NCBI GenBank assembly: GCA_947561585.1 | Contig: CANNZV010001148.1 | Span: 114,266-178,265 of the forward strand | DNA from: Caprella mutica | Lineage: Eukaryota; Arthropoda; Malacostraca; Amphipoda; Caprellidae | Length of the DNA: 64,000 nucleotides | Direction of reading: 5' to 3' | Shown: piece by piece, positions 50,704 through 61,297 of the stretch | Layout of the letters: each line of letters begins with the position of its first letter | Numbering within the stretch: the stretch's first letter is position 1 | The notes under the pieces: model-generated | Database searches by the model: none | Told to the model about the DNA's origin: nothing | The model's input: the letters and a program-made list of their open reading frames with translations, nothing else | Translations under genes and position numbers: made by a program

Positions 50704-51083
50704 TAGTCAATGGAGATCATCGAACAACAGATTGAAATATCAAATTTATGTATTTGTTGAAATGAATACCACTGAATTTAAGTATAATAAGAATGATTCA
50801 AGAATCTTAAGCAAAATTTTAATTTGGATCAATAAGTATCATGGTCAATTTTTAGTGAAGCTTGGAATTTGAAACATATTTTATTCTCTGTTATGTTATG
50901 ATTTGAGAGTCGATCACTTATACATATATCTGCCTATGAAATTTTTTAAACATTTACCTTACATTTTTAACTGAAACATTCCTCTCATAAAAAAATATGT
51001 TTAATCGTTTCATGATATCATTCTCCAATTCACTGTAAATGATGATCTATATCATGAGTTTTGAATAAAATTGAATAAATATA
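50704..51083. other. AT-rich spacer
   Basis: Nothing recognised between the two transposons. Confidence 0.4.
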
Positions 51084-52682
51084 CACTACGTGCCACACTT
51101 TAGTGCAGATCACACATTTTGCTGTTAAATAAGTATAACTCTTCCAAATCCATTGAAATTTTCAGTAGACACTTGTCCAATACAGATGTAACATGCCAAG
51201 AAATTTCAAATGCCTGTGATACTTATTGGTGAATTGACTAGGAATTTTCCTAAAAAGGTATAATTACAGAGTACCACGCTCTTGTGCAGGAGGATAAAAG
51301 TGCTTATATAACGTTCAAAAACAATTTTATTTAACTTAAAAGTGTTATTTATATGCAGGAGCTACAAGAGTGCAAATTTAATTACTTCGAAAATACAAAA
51401 TTAATGATATTATAACAAAAACTGCATTTTAATTATTAATACCCAGTAAAACCTCCCCTCTTGTCAACGACCCTCAAAAGACGTCTATCCATGGAGCTAG
51501 TCAACTTATTTATAATATCTGGTGTTATCTTCTCACAGATTTTCTCAATTTCCCTCCAGAGGTCCTCCTTGTTTGTGAATTGACGTCCTCCCGCATACAA
51601 CTTTTGTTTTAATATGGACCAGAGGTTTTCAATTGGATTTAAATCCGGTGAGAGGCTGGGCCAGACCATCAATTTATCATCCGAGAACTTAAGAGTTTCC
51701 AGGTAACTGCGGGTGGCTGTAGCTGCATGGGACGGGGCGTTATCATGCATGAAAATGATCTTTTTCTTGAGTGCAGCTGGTTGCCTCTTCAGCCACGGAA
51801 CAAAATTGTTCTTCAAAAAGCTAATATCATTAGCTGACGTGATTTTAACGCCCTCTGGTACACGGAAGGGTCCCACCAATCTGTCTTCAAGTATTCCAGC
51901 CCACATCATAACACCTCCTCCTCCTTGTTGACGACGAATCCTCTGAGGACGAGAAGAGCCATGGGCACTGGGGCAGTCCATGACTTTGCCCAACCGTCAG
52001 GGCCGTCAAGAGTCGCTCGCATCTCATCAGTGAAGAGCACAGTCTGGAAGTCTGTCTTGAGATACTTCTCAGCCCAAGAAACTCTTGCTTTCTTGTGTGA
52101 CTCCTTCAAAGGAGGCCTGATAACGGGTGAAACATGAGAAGCCATACTTCTCAAGATCCTGCAACGAGTGGTTTTGGGGACTTCCTCCATACCTGCACTC
52201 TTGAAAATTTCCCCACTTGTGGCAGTGGAATTCCTCTTGAGTTCCCTCATGATCCTGGACAAGTTCCGCCTGGTTGCTACTTTCCATTTACCCTTATCCT
52301 TACGAGTGACCTTCCTCATGGGATCATCAGTAAATTTCTTCACTGTACGTGGGTCACGACCGATTTCAGTGGAAATAGACTTTGCATCATGTCCCTCAGC
52401 CAGCATGGATACTATCTTACTCTTTTCAGAGTCAGAAAGACACGGGCGGCGACTCATTTTCGATATTTAAAAATGTGAGGACAACAAACACAAGAGCGTA
52501 GCACGGTTAAATAATGTAAAAATTGATCATACTCGGTTAATAAACAACGGATTACCTTCATATTTTATACATAACCTCCTAGTGAGGGTTTCCATATTAA
52601 CTGCAAATTTCATTTTATTTCATTGATTTTTACTCATTTTATCCCAAAATTTGTGATCTGCACAAAAGTGTGGCACGTAGTG
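51084..52682 (-). mobile_element. DD37E Tc1-like transposon, nearly intact
   Basis: The ends CACTACGTGCCACACTTTAG and CACTACGTGCCACACTTTTG (complement of the right end) match over some 30 bp with few differences. TA lies outside at 51082-51083 and 52683-52684. The 1599-bp length is typical of complete Tc1-like elements. It is the least decayed mobile element in the window, which suggests recent arrival. Confidence 0.92.
51436..52457 (-). pseudogene. DD37E Tc1-like transposase, one frameshift
   Basis: A cut-and-paste transposase of about 340 codons, covered by two overlapping frames. The first starts MSRRPCLSDSEKSKIVSMLA. It carries two helix-turn-helix regions (about residues 8-42 and 60-110) and the first catalytic aspartate in LFTDEMRATLDGPDGW (D144). 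The second continues with GGGGVMMWAGI, then FMHDNAPSHAA, then WPSLSPDLNPIENLW, and ends KRGGFTGY. Exactly 37 residues separate the second aspartate from the glutamate, so DD37E. The classical Tc1 spacing is 34, and DD37E families are known in mosquitoes, for example. A single-base frame change near 51990 is the only evident break. Start chosen at the ATG of 52457, 225 bp inside the right end. Confidence 0.88.
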
Positions 52683-52684
52683 TA

Positions 52685-52996
52685 AAGGCTCAGTATATGC
52701 CACTTCTTTATGTGAATATGCACCATAAATGCTTTTCCATTGCAATCAATGCAACATGAATGCTTTTCATACATCAAATCAATGCAATAACAATACTCTT
52801 CTCGTAGAAAAATGGTGACAAAATGTTTTCGGATTAAAATTGTAGAGTTTTATTGAGCAAGAAATAAAACACAACATGTAACTATCAGTTTCTGAAATTA
52901 AAAAAAAAAACAATATCATGGAATTATAGACCTGATATATTAATTGATACAATTTATAATAAAAATAATTCAATTCTGATCATTTTCCTTAATCTT
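52685..52996. other. Spacer with a small imperfect repeat
   Basis: ATAAATGCTTTTCCATTGCA and ATGAATGCTTTTCATACATC (52727-52790) form a loose tandem pair. Otherwise nothing. Confidence 0.35.
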
Positions 52997-53517
52997 TACC
53001 CTAATGAATTTGACTGTCGAAATCAACGGGAGAGTTTGACTATGTGTTAAAAAGAACATATGTCTTATTAATAAACATACGTTGCTGTTTTTTTTTACAA
53101 GTTGTTAGTATAAATACTGAACTAATGTGTACAAAATTTCAAGTAAAAATATTGAACACATAAGGAGAAACAAATACATCAGTATTTAAGACATTGGCAA
53201 CTGAGCGGAGTGTAACCCTATCACAGCTCGCACATGTATCTGTACTTGATGAAAATGTAAACAAAATCGTGCGTATTGGCTAACCAAACTATATTTCTAG
53301 GTTGCCAAACGTCACCAAATTACAATTAATTCCATAATTTACGTGATTTACGGGGATTTACGACGATACGTAATTTTTTTAAATACAAATTTTTTTTTGG
53401 AATTTATATAGGAACAAAGTCAAGAAAGGCCTGTGAATTTAAACTAATAACATAAAAGATATAAAGTAATTTAAAAAAGATGTGCCTAAAAAACACAAGT
53501 CAAACTCATTAGGGTTA
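52997..53517 (+). mobile_element. piggyBac-like MITE family M, copy 3
   Basis: The left end TTACCCTAATGAATTTGACT pairs with the right end AAGTCAAACTCATTAGGGTT, the best-preserved pair of the three copies. The right side still shows TTAA (53515-53518), while the left has TTTA. The interior aligns with the copies at 39.7 and 23.6 kb. No coding capacity. Confidence 0.78.
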
Positions 53518-53518
53518 A

Positions 53519-54461
53519 TCTATAAACAGTTTTCAACAAAATAATAATACCTTTTCTGTTATTATTTTATTAGAGATGAAAAATCATAAATAATGGCATA
53601 TTTTCTTGAAAATGTCCAAGATATAATGTTAAAAATGGTATTTTGATCGTAATAAGGTAAAGCATGTATTATTATTCTGAACAACAATTTAATGCACAAA
53701 ATACTTCAATATAAGCTGTCAAAATTTCCTTTCGTTCTTTCTTAAGAATAGTCTATTTTCGAACCTCAAAACATTTTTCTTGTTCCCGTCGTTTCAGTAT
53801 ACGAATGAGATTGAAACGGAATGAATTTCCTAAATATTTCATTTACTACCGAATACCTTGTCAAAACAAATGATGATATTTTTCAAGATGCCACGTGTAT
53901 TTATTCACGGCTATAAAATTTCGCTAAGAATTTGTTATATTTTCTGCGAAAGTTTCGTGCAGCAAAATTGTATTGAGCAAAAATGTTATTGGCGGCCAGA
54001 ACCCTGTATTTACCTACTTCTATATTTTTATTTTAAAATAACCACTCAAATGGTATCAAGAACTGAAAGTCTCGAGACCTGGGTGGAATTATCACCAAAA
54101 TCTGAATTTAACTCCATTCATTAATATATAGCATACCTTAATACGAGCTTGGATGTGCACTCATGTATTCTGTAATAAGGTCCTAAACTTCTATTTTGAT
54201 GATATTATTATTGTACTGGCTTTTTTTCATAAAGTTCGATAAAATGTTTATTCATCAGAACAGACTAATGCTATAGGTTGAATGTGGCAATATTTTGTTG
54301 AATATAATTATAATGAATACGTTTCTCTGAAACTATAAGAAGAATATATTTATCAAGCATATCTTATAAACGGTGAGAAGTAAGAGTGACTGCAATGCCA
54401 GACTATTTTTTGAGAAAAAATGGGTCCGATGTATAATAAACCCATTTAACAGTTCTACCAA
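53519..54461. other. AT-rich tract, nothing assigned
   Basis: The frame 53858-54124 has no recognised motif. No repeats seen. Confidence 0.4.
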
Positions 54462-55456
54462 TTATTTTTCAATATGACCACCATTGGCGGCGATTACTCT
54501 CTCGAGTCTACCTCTGAAGCTCTTTACTGCGGCACGGATCATTTCTTGGGGAATTTTGACCCATTGTCGCTCGAGGGACTTCTTCAGAGTTTCCGTCTTA
54601 TCAAGAGCTGTAGCGCACGCTTCCTTCTCCAAGATGGACCACACACAAAAATTCAAAGGGTTCAGGTTCGGCGATGAAGGAAGCCACAATTCCTTCCTCC
54701 AAAAGGCAGGAAATTTATGCTCACACAAATCCTGAGTTTTGTTCGCTGTGAGCGAGGGCGCACCATCCTGTTGAAAGGTAAAAGGCCTGTCCTTGAAGTG
54801 CTTCTTCATCTTGACTTGTCCTGGAGTCAAAATATCCTCGATATACGAATTTGCGTTAAATATAGCGCCTTCTTTGACGAAAATGAGAGGAGATCTCCAA
54901 CTCTCAGAGATGGCAGCTCAAACCATCACAGAGGCAGGATTTTGCGACGGAAAACAGTCTTTACCGATTGAGAGATACTGTCAGCACTTTTTGCCAACAT
55001 TCTTTCGTTTTGAGAGTTGAATTTGGCTTCCACAGTGAGCATTTTCTCATCCGAAAATACAATCTCACCAACCTGAGTGCCATCTTTCATTACATTCAAA
55101 AGAATCTTTGATCTGTCCAGCATCTTCTGTTTCTGCAAATCCGTGAGCTGTTGCATGTTGGTCATTTTGAAGGGGGACAAATTATGGTCTTCTTTGACGA
55201 TGGTTTTCACACTTTTTTCGTCAATATTTATGCTCTTGGCCATCTTTTACATGCTTCGCTTTGGGTTCCTCTTTATCCGCTCCCTATAATGGCTTTGATT
55301 TTGGTTGGAGTGCGTGCAGTGCGAGGTCGTCCACACCTGAGTCGATCACCTGTTGTCTCCAGTTCTTGGTAGCGTTTAACAACATCCCTAATAGTCGATT
55401 TCGGTTTTTTTAACAGCTTAACAATCTCTGGGTTTGTCAGCCTCGCGTTGACTCAT
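54462..55456 (-). pseudogene. DD37D mariner (maT-like) transposase, copy C
   Basis: The same family as the relic at 540-965, but uninterrupted. The minus strand reads an N-terminus from the ATG at 55456 with frame changes and a CGRPRTARTP motif. A stop falls just before MAKSINIDEKSVKTIVKED. The core continues VFSDEKMLTVEAKFNSQNE. A frame change near 54926 and a stop in the VMVWA motif follow. The last part carries FQQDGAPSLTA and SSPNLNPLNFCVW and ends NGGHIEK. Position 60 of that last frame, where the third catalytic aspartate belongs, is asparagine at the 37-residue spacing, and SPD has become SPN. The usual SHTA is SLTA. Inactive. No terminal repeats could be identified. Confidence 0.82.
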
Positions 55457-55651
55457 TTTTACAAAAGACAATTTAAATTTATCAAAATTTAGACCTGGAA
55501 CATTAAAGTAAATGAATATAGGAAGAGAATGAGATATAAATGGATGAATTTAGTCAATAAATAATACCTTCAATTTAAATAATAAAATTTGATCGGGGAT
55601 TTTCTCCGCACCCTTTACACTAGTCATATTATAATTCTGCTTGTTCTTTCC

Positions 55652-56311
55652 TAAGGGCCCCCGCACACGAGCGTTCTTTGCCGTCCGGCTATTTACGCAT
55701 GACCCTAAAATAGCATTAACTCTCGGGAAGGTGGGCACACGAGCGCCTCTTGAACGCACCGCCGTCAAGTGACGGACAATTCTTGACGCAGGGTAATGCG
55801 TTCCCTTGGCGCAAAGTGACTGCCGCATTACCAGTCAATTCTATATAATCTACCTGTGGGTGCGCACACGGACGGTTTGTTGCTGCTTCTTTCTATGGTA
55901 ATTGTAATTAAATAGTAGAGATTGGAACATTTTTATTTAACATAAAAGAAAGAAACTTTTGTCCCTACTTTTTAACAGTCTTTGAGTTATTATTAATAGA
56001 TAAAAAAACTAGAAAACAGAGTTAATTCAGGTATATCTTTATCGATCAAGCCCTTATGAATTTATATTAATTTTTATGACTGAAAGGATAGCGGATAGCC
56101 TACAGTAGATACTGATTGCCTGCAGTGTAACTAGTTATATAGCCTAAAGTGTGACTAGTTAGGTATAGTGTGACTGGTACATGCTGCATGTCACTCCCTA
56201 TGCATCTGAGTTAATCTTCTGTTGCGTCAAGACGACGCTCGTGTGCCCTGGCCATGCGTCTGCGTTCATTTCACGTTGCGGCGAAGAAACGCTCGTGTGC
56301 GGAGGCCCTTA
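55652..56311. mobile_element. 660-bp GC-rich MITE with CACACGAGCG repeats
   Basis: The ends TAAGGGCCCCCGCACACGAG and the complement of 56290-56311 agree over 22 bp with one mismatch. The decamer CACACGAGCG appears at 55664 and 55736 in one sense and at 56236 and 56290 in the other, with a variant at 55866. The base composition is far richer in G+C than its neighbours, especially in both ends. No target duplication is evident and no frame codes for a known protein. Superfamily undetermined. Confidence 0.65.
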
Positions 56312-56470
56312 AAGTGAGTGAGTAAGTCCGTCCGTTACGCTTTCAGTAATTAAATATAAGCAAATTCGGTACGTATGATACCACAAACTAAACATTTTAT
56401 TGTCTTTTTATCTTGTTCACCTTAATTTCATTGTGTGCCCCAATTTGCTTATGTCAAATTATTGAATAAA

Positions 56471-56592
56471 AGGTGGTGGAATTGAACATGGGAAAGATAA
56501 GGTCGGGGATGTGAAGGTTGGGAGATGGAAGTGAAGGTGGTGGAAGTGAAGGTGGTGGCAGTGAAGGTGGGGAAATGAAGGGGAGTGGAAAC
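56471..56592 (+). repeat. G/A-rich minisatellite (GTGAAGGTGGTGGAA)
   Basis: A purine-rich imperfect array with units of about 15 bp, such as AGTGAAGGTGGTGGAAGTGA. The frame on the other strand is a Thr/Phe/Pro-rich artefact of the repeat. Confidence 0.7.
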
Positions 56593-56683
56593 TGTGGATC
56601 TAAAAATATAACTTATTTGTAGAAAAAAGTTGTACGGTGATAATGACCGTTTGTCGGTCTGTCCGTCACAAAATACGTTAAAG

Positions 56684-56880
56684 AGACACTCCATCTGTAG
56701 CAACTCATAAAGTTGGTGTAAATCAAAATAATTCCACCGAAAGGATATTTATAAGTGATAATCTATATACCTACTATTATAAAAGAATTCGTGTCAGTCG
56801 GACCCCTTATATAAAACAGGTCAAACAGACATTCTATCAATAGCGCCTCATAAACTTGGTGTAAATCGAGTCCGTAATGT
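56684..56880 (+). repeat. Diverged ~53-bp pair, 142 bp apart
   Basis: AGACACTCCATCTGTAGCAA then CTCATAAAGTTGGTGTAAAT (56684) is echoed by AGACATTCTATCAATAGCGC then CTCATAAACTTGGTGTAAAT (56826). A local duplication of unknown origin. Confidence 0.5.
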
Positions 56881-57454
56881 ACCAAGATAATTAAATAGAG
56901 AAAATTAGTTTCAGAAGCATGTTACTAAACACATTTGTTATGTTTTATATGTTTTTGGTCAAAACAGTGTCTTTTTTCATTATCAGTTTTATCAACACTT
57001 TTTGTTGATACTCATCCCGTGATATCACGAATCTTGCTAGATTCGTGATGCAATTTTACATGCAATTTTACACATGCAATTTTAAAGAATTCAGAACTTA
57101 TTCTAATCCATTTTAGCACAATATGAATAAATAAAATATAACTGGAAAGACTATTGTCTTCACATTTAATTAACTTTGGTCCAAATTGAAAAGTTTTATT
57201 TATTAAATTTTGACAATCTAATTTAAGTTACACTAATTATTGAATACGTTGTAGATACTCCATTATCTTTATCAATTTAGTGTTGTATAATATTATCAAT
57301 GAAATGTATAGTAGCTATACTTACTGTATAGCTACTCTTGTAACTAAATATTCGAACATTTTATTCGAAATTAACTCTTGTCTGCATCATGCCTATTAAA
57401 TATTTCATTAACACTTGTAACCTTTCCCTCTGTTTCTCTTTTTGATGCATCCAG

Positions 57455-57581
57455 CAAAGGGAATCCAATAAAAGTCCTGCAACATGCAGTTGTACAAAAG
57501 AATAGTAATGGAGTGAAAAATTTATGCAACGCTACCAGACTTTGGACTTGGCTTTACTCATACATTCATTGCACACTTTTG
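57455..57581 (+). other. Exon-like segment between good splice signals
   Basis: A pyrimidine-rich tract (CCTTTCCCTCTGTTTCTCTT) and an acceptor CCAG precede 127 bp of less AT-rich sequence. This sequence is open in one frame and ends at TTTTG/GTAATA. The frame reads KGNPIKVLQHAVVQKNSNGV then KNLCNATRLWTWLYSYIHCT. I do not recognise the protein. It could be an isolated exon of a gene with long introns, or chance. Confidence 0.22.
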
Positions 57582-58515
57582 GTAATAAATAATGGGCTTA
57601 GAGAAATGGGCTTAGAGAAACTAAGGGGCATTTTCTACAAAAAAAACTTTTATTATTTAATCAATTATCATAGTGAAATTTAGTTAATAAACATCGTGTA
57701 TATATTTATAAAAGAACATGTCAACCTTTTCATGTACACTGCATTGTTTATTCATTATCAGTGAATTATATAAATTAATAATATTCTTAGAAATTTAGCA
57801 CTTATTTGGTACCAGAATTAATATATGAGAACACAATTGGTAGGTAAGAAATTAATTCTTAAGAATTATTCCTATGTTGCCTTCTACCTATTGTTATTTA
57901 GAATTATTCTTCTACACTGAAAACCAATACCACTGCTGCATCTATTCATGAAGATGACCTCACTGTACGTTTCATCTCTTTTGACCTGTTATACGAACAT
58001 TTTTGGCAGAATCACTAAATTGTTTACCCAGTTAATGAGTTCGCATAACGATGTTAATTGGTCATGAATAGGAAATATAATGCCATGATACTAATTTTTG
58101 ACTAATTTTAATGGCGAGAGAGTGATAAATTCCAATATATCGTATGTTGTTTGTTTGAGAATGTCAAATTCACTATCGAAAAATATGTTTGACGATTTAA
58201 TTTAATGCGTATCTAAAATCTATATATATATTTTTATTTAAAAGATGTAGAGGGTATTTCATGTCTTATTTAGTTTACAGACACAAATATTTTTTTGTTC
58301 GTTGTACAATAAATGTTATTAGAGGTAAGAAATATGTCGAAATAGATGCTAAATGTAATCACATCCTAAAATAATCAGATAATATATATGTATAGTATGT
58401 TATATGACAGGATTGATTTCAAACTTAATAAGTCCAGGTTTGGATGGTTGAAAATCAATTGAATATAACGGGCAACTTTTATATTGAGAACACTGGTTAC
58501 GATTTAATGTATATT
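57582..58515. other. AT-rich tract, nothing assigned
   Basis: It begins with a short direct repeat (GGGCTTAGAGAAA twice, 57594-57620). Otherwise nothing. Confidence 0.4.
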
Positions 58516-59175
58516 ATCCCCATCCTTCACAGCACTTTCATGTACAGTTGATTCACGGTTGGGCCGATGGATGCCCACTCTCATTGATTCTCTTATATTT
58601 TGAAAAATGCTTCATAAATTCGTTTAAAAATTGCTAGAGGCATAGCCCTAATACATTAAGACAATGTGTAAGAAAATTCTAGAAGATCCATCAAGTCAAT
58701 TTTGATAATAGACGATTATGTATAGAGTATTGCTATTACATTCAAATAAGCCATTCACGCACACTCAGCCAGTTAGCAGACGGGACCTCCCCCCTCCCAC
58801 AGTTAGCGAGCTAAGAAACACATACGCCTACTGTGACACACTGCAGAGATATGTTCTATCGTGAACGTAACTACTGTAAGTATTCAAGGCATGCATGTGT
58901 AGTATAGTGTACTTATATAGATAGAGTCTGTGCACGATGTGATTTTCTATCTTGATGAAATAGTTATTATTCACTGGCACATATTATAGGTATTTGTTCT
59001 ATTGATGTACATACATATAAGTTGAATTAGATTATTTTCCCTACAGTGATCTACAGAAAAGAATTACGAACAATTGAATGGGAAAAAGAGAAAATGGGGA
59101 ATATCGTCATTTGTTATAATATTGATTGGTTCAACTGGCTTTACGGTAATCTTCGAGGAAACAGTAGACGATAGA
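58516..59175 (-). repeat. ~650-bp dispersed repeat R2, uninterrupted
   Basis: The reverse complement matches 9107-9312 plus 10688-11125. At 58971-58982 it reads, in R1 orientation, GAATAATAACTATTTCATCA, where R1 has GAATAATAAATA then the 1.37-kb insertion then TATATCATCA. This is therefore the pre-insertion structure with a single TA. Function unknown. Confidence 0.8.
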
Positions 59176-59340
59176 TCTGAGACTCAGTCAACCCGCGTGG
59201 CCGAGACTTAATTTACAAGACCACACGGCACAAAGTATCGATAGCTACTGCACACAGTGCCTTGATGCAAACGCCAAACCGCTGCAACCGACACGGGGGC
59301 TGATTTGGCTGAGTTTGCCAAGCCAGAAAAACGGTGTGAA
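59176..59340. other. GC-rich patch, unassigned
   Basis: CAACCCGCGTGGCCGAGACT and AACCGCTGCAACCGACACGG stand out from the AT-rich surroundings. GTGGCCGAG resembles the A box of a tRNA gene, but no B box follows at the right distance. No long frame or terminal repeat. Confidence 0.35.
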
Positions 59341-60224
59341 TTTTGAAATCCATCCTACATTTCGTGTTATTATTCACGAATGGAATTTCATAGAGAAATT
59401 ATTCTATATATATCCATTATAGAAAGAGAACTTCAAGTGAAATGTCATATAAATGAAAAATTAACCGATCACTCTTGAAAGAAGTAATATAAATAGGAAT
59501 TTTAAGTGGGCATCTATCAATATAGGAGTTAAAATACACACTATAGTACAACAGTAGTTTATAGATTACAGAAAATGTAAAGTTTCATATTGGTTCACTA
59601 CATAATTCATATGCAGTTATATTTTTGTTTTTTATTAATTTTGGATATAATGTGACAGAAGTAAATTAAATTTAACAATTTTACTCATCGAGATTGATTT
59701 TATCTATTACTTTAAAAGGCATCTTTGAGAGAATTATTTAATTTGACAGAAATAATGAACAATTAGCCTGCTGTTATTACTTGAATGCGAATGATAATAT
59801 TATGCTTCATTATAAAATCAAAAGGCAGTTGTTGAACAATAATGACCAATGTTTATTTAGCTAATTAAACAATTTTCAAACAGTTGACTTTGAAGCGATA
59901 TCTTTCATTTAATATTTCTAGGTGCAATACATTGCTATTCTATTTTCGTATGTAACTCATTTAAATAAAATAATTCATAACATAATATTGTTTTCTACTT
60001 CTAATTATCACGTAGCTATATTTTTGTGGTATTTCTTTTCTTTACATTAGATCTACAAGAGCTCTAATAACGTGAGCCCATAAGAGCATTGTTTTCGACC
60101 TACTCAATTCTCAGAAATATTTCTCCTAGAATTTCTGTATCAGATAATGGATGACTTCAACCGATATTATTAGATGGTGAAACATTTATGCTATCGATAT
60201 TTAATGTAGCCCTTAACCATAATA
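59341..60224. other. AT-rich tract, nothing assigned
   Basis: No signal recognised. Confidence 0.4.
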
Positions 60225-60227
60225 TAG

Positions 60228-60510
60228 TGTTGAGATATATTTTCAATATATAATATTCAGAATTATATTTTCAATATATTATATTTAGAATTATATTTTC
60301 AATATATAATATTTTGAATTACATTTTCAATAATTACTATTTTAAGACATTTTTTCAATAAGTGGTATGTCATGACACATTGTCAATAAATGATATTTAG
60401 AGAAAGATTATAATATATGATATGTTGAGACATACTTTCAATATATAACATTTGGAGTAATATTATCAATTGATAATATGTTGAGATATATTTTCAATAA
60501 ATATTATTTA
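60228..60510 (+). repeat. AT-rich ~30-bp minisatellite, about nine units
   Basis: Units of the type TTGAGATATATTTTCAATAT then ATAATATT repeat with diverged copies across the stretch. The core TTTTCAATA(T/A) recurs roughly every 30 bp. Confidence 0.75.
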
Positions 60511-61193
60511 GATGGGCTTAGCGCTACTTTCAAACGTGAGGAGTTGAAGCAATTCAATTCCAATTTATTTATCAATTTATTTTTACAATATATAGCATAT
60601 ATGGTGAATTATTCCGATTATACAGTTAATTATTCTTATTATTTTCATTAGTGACATTGAGCAGTTTATTCAATTATCGTTTGTATGAAATTATAGATTA
60701 TTCAATAATGGATAATATTTTGATATTTATCGAAATGCAAATAGGTTTTAGTCTCTATAGAACACTTTGTAATTTTCATTTGTCACATCGAGTATATTGT
60801 ATAATGGGTAAATTTAACAGACCAGAAACGAAGCTAGTAGAGATAAGGGACTAGAATTTAAACTAGTAAAGTTAACAGACTGTGGTCCGCTATCTTTACT
60901 TGCTCCAAAAAATTATATTTTCACTCGAGAAATAGAACTTACTTTGTTTGCGTGCTTTAGAACTAAATTTTCTGATTTATTTTTTGGCTTCCTGTAAATG
61001 GAGAGAATTCTTATTTGTAATGTGTATTTTCAATTAAATATAGATTTGGTACAGGTAGATGAATGTGGTTTTGTATTGCTTCATTTTCAAACTATCATAA
61101 ATAGTTTAAAAATTTAGAACTAGATATACATATCTCAAAAAATTAAGATTTATTTTGAAAAGGTCCAAATCGATTCCTCATTTGGTTAACTCT
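60511..61193. other. AT-rich tract, nothing assigned
   Basis: The frame 60651-60854 has no recognised motif. Confidence 0.4.
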
Positions 61194-61297
61194 TTGGTGT
61201 GATATAATTTCGAGATCTTGAAACTTTTCATTGGTGTAATATAATTTCGAGATCTTGAAACTTTTCATTGGTGTAATATAATTTCGAGATCTTGAAA
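61194..61297 (+). repeat. 37-bp tandem repeat, 2.8 copies, nearly identical
   Basis: TTGGTGTAATATAATTTCGA then GATCTTGAAACTTTTCA repeats with an exact 37-bp period (61194, 61231, 61268). Only one base differs between the first two copies, so the expansion is very recent. Confidence 0.92.

Noticed and set aside
52134..52478. Plus-strand frames of 100-114 codons
   Set aside because: Antisense shadows of the DD37E transposase.
54474..55020. Plus-strand frames of 67-84 codons
   Set aside because: They are antisense to mariner copy C, whose minus-strand translation carries the recognisable motifs.
59190..59225. GCGTGGCCGAGACTTAA as a tRNA or SINE head
   Set aside because: A-box-like only. No B box at a suitable distance.
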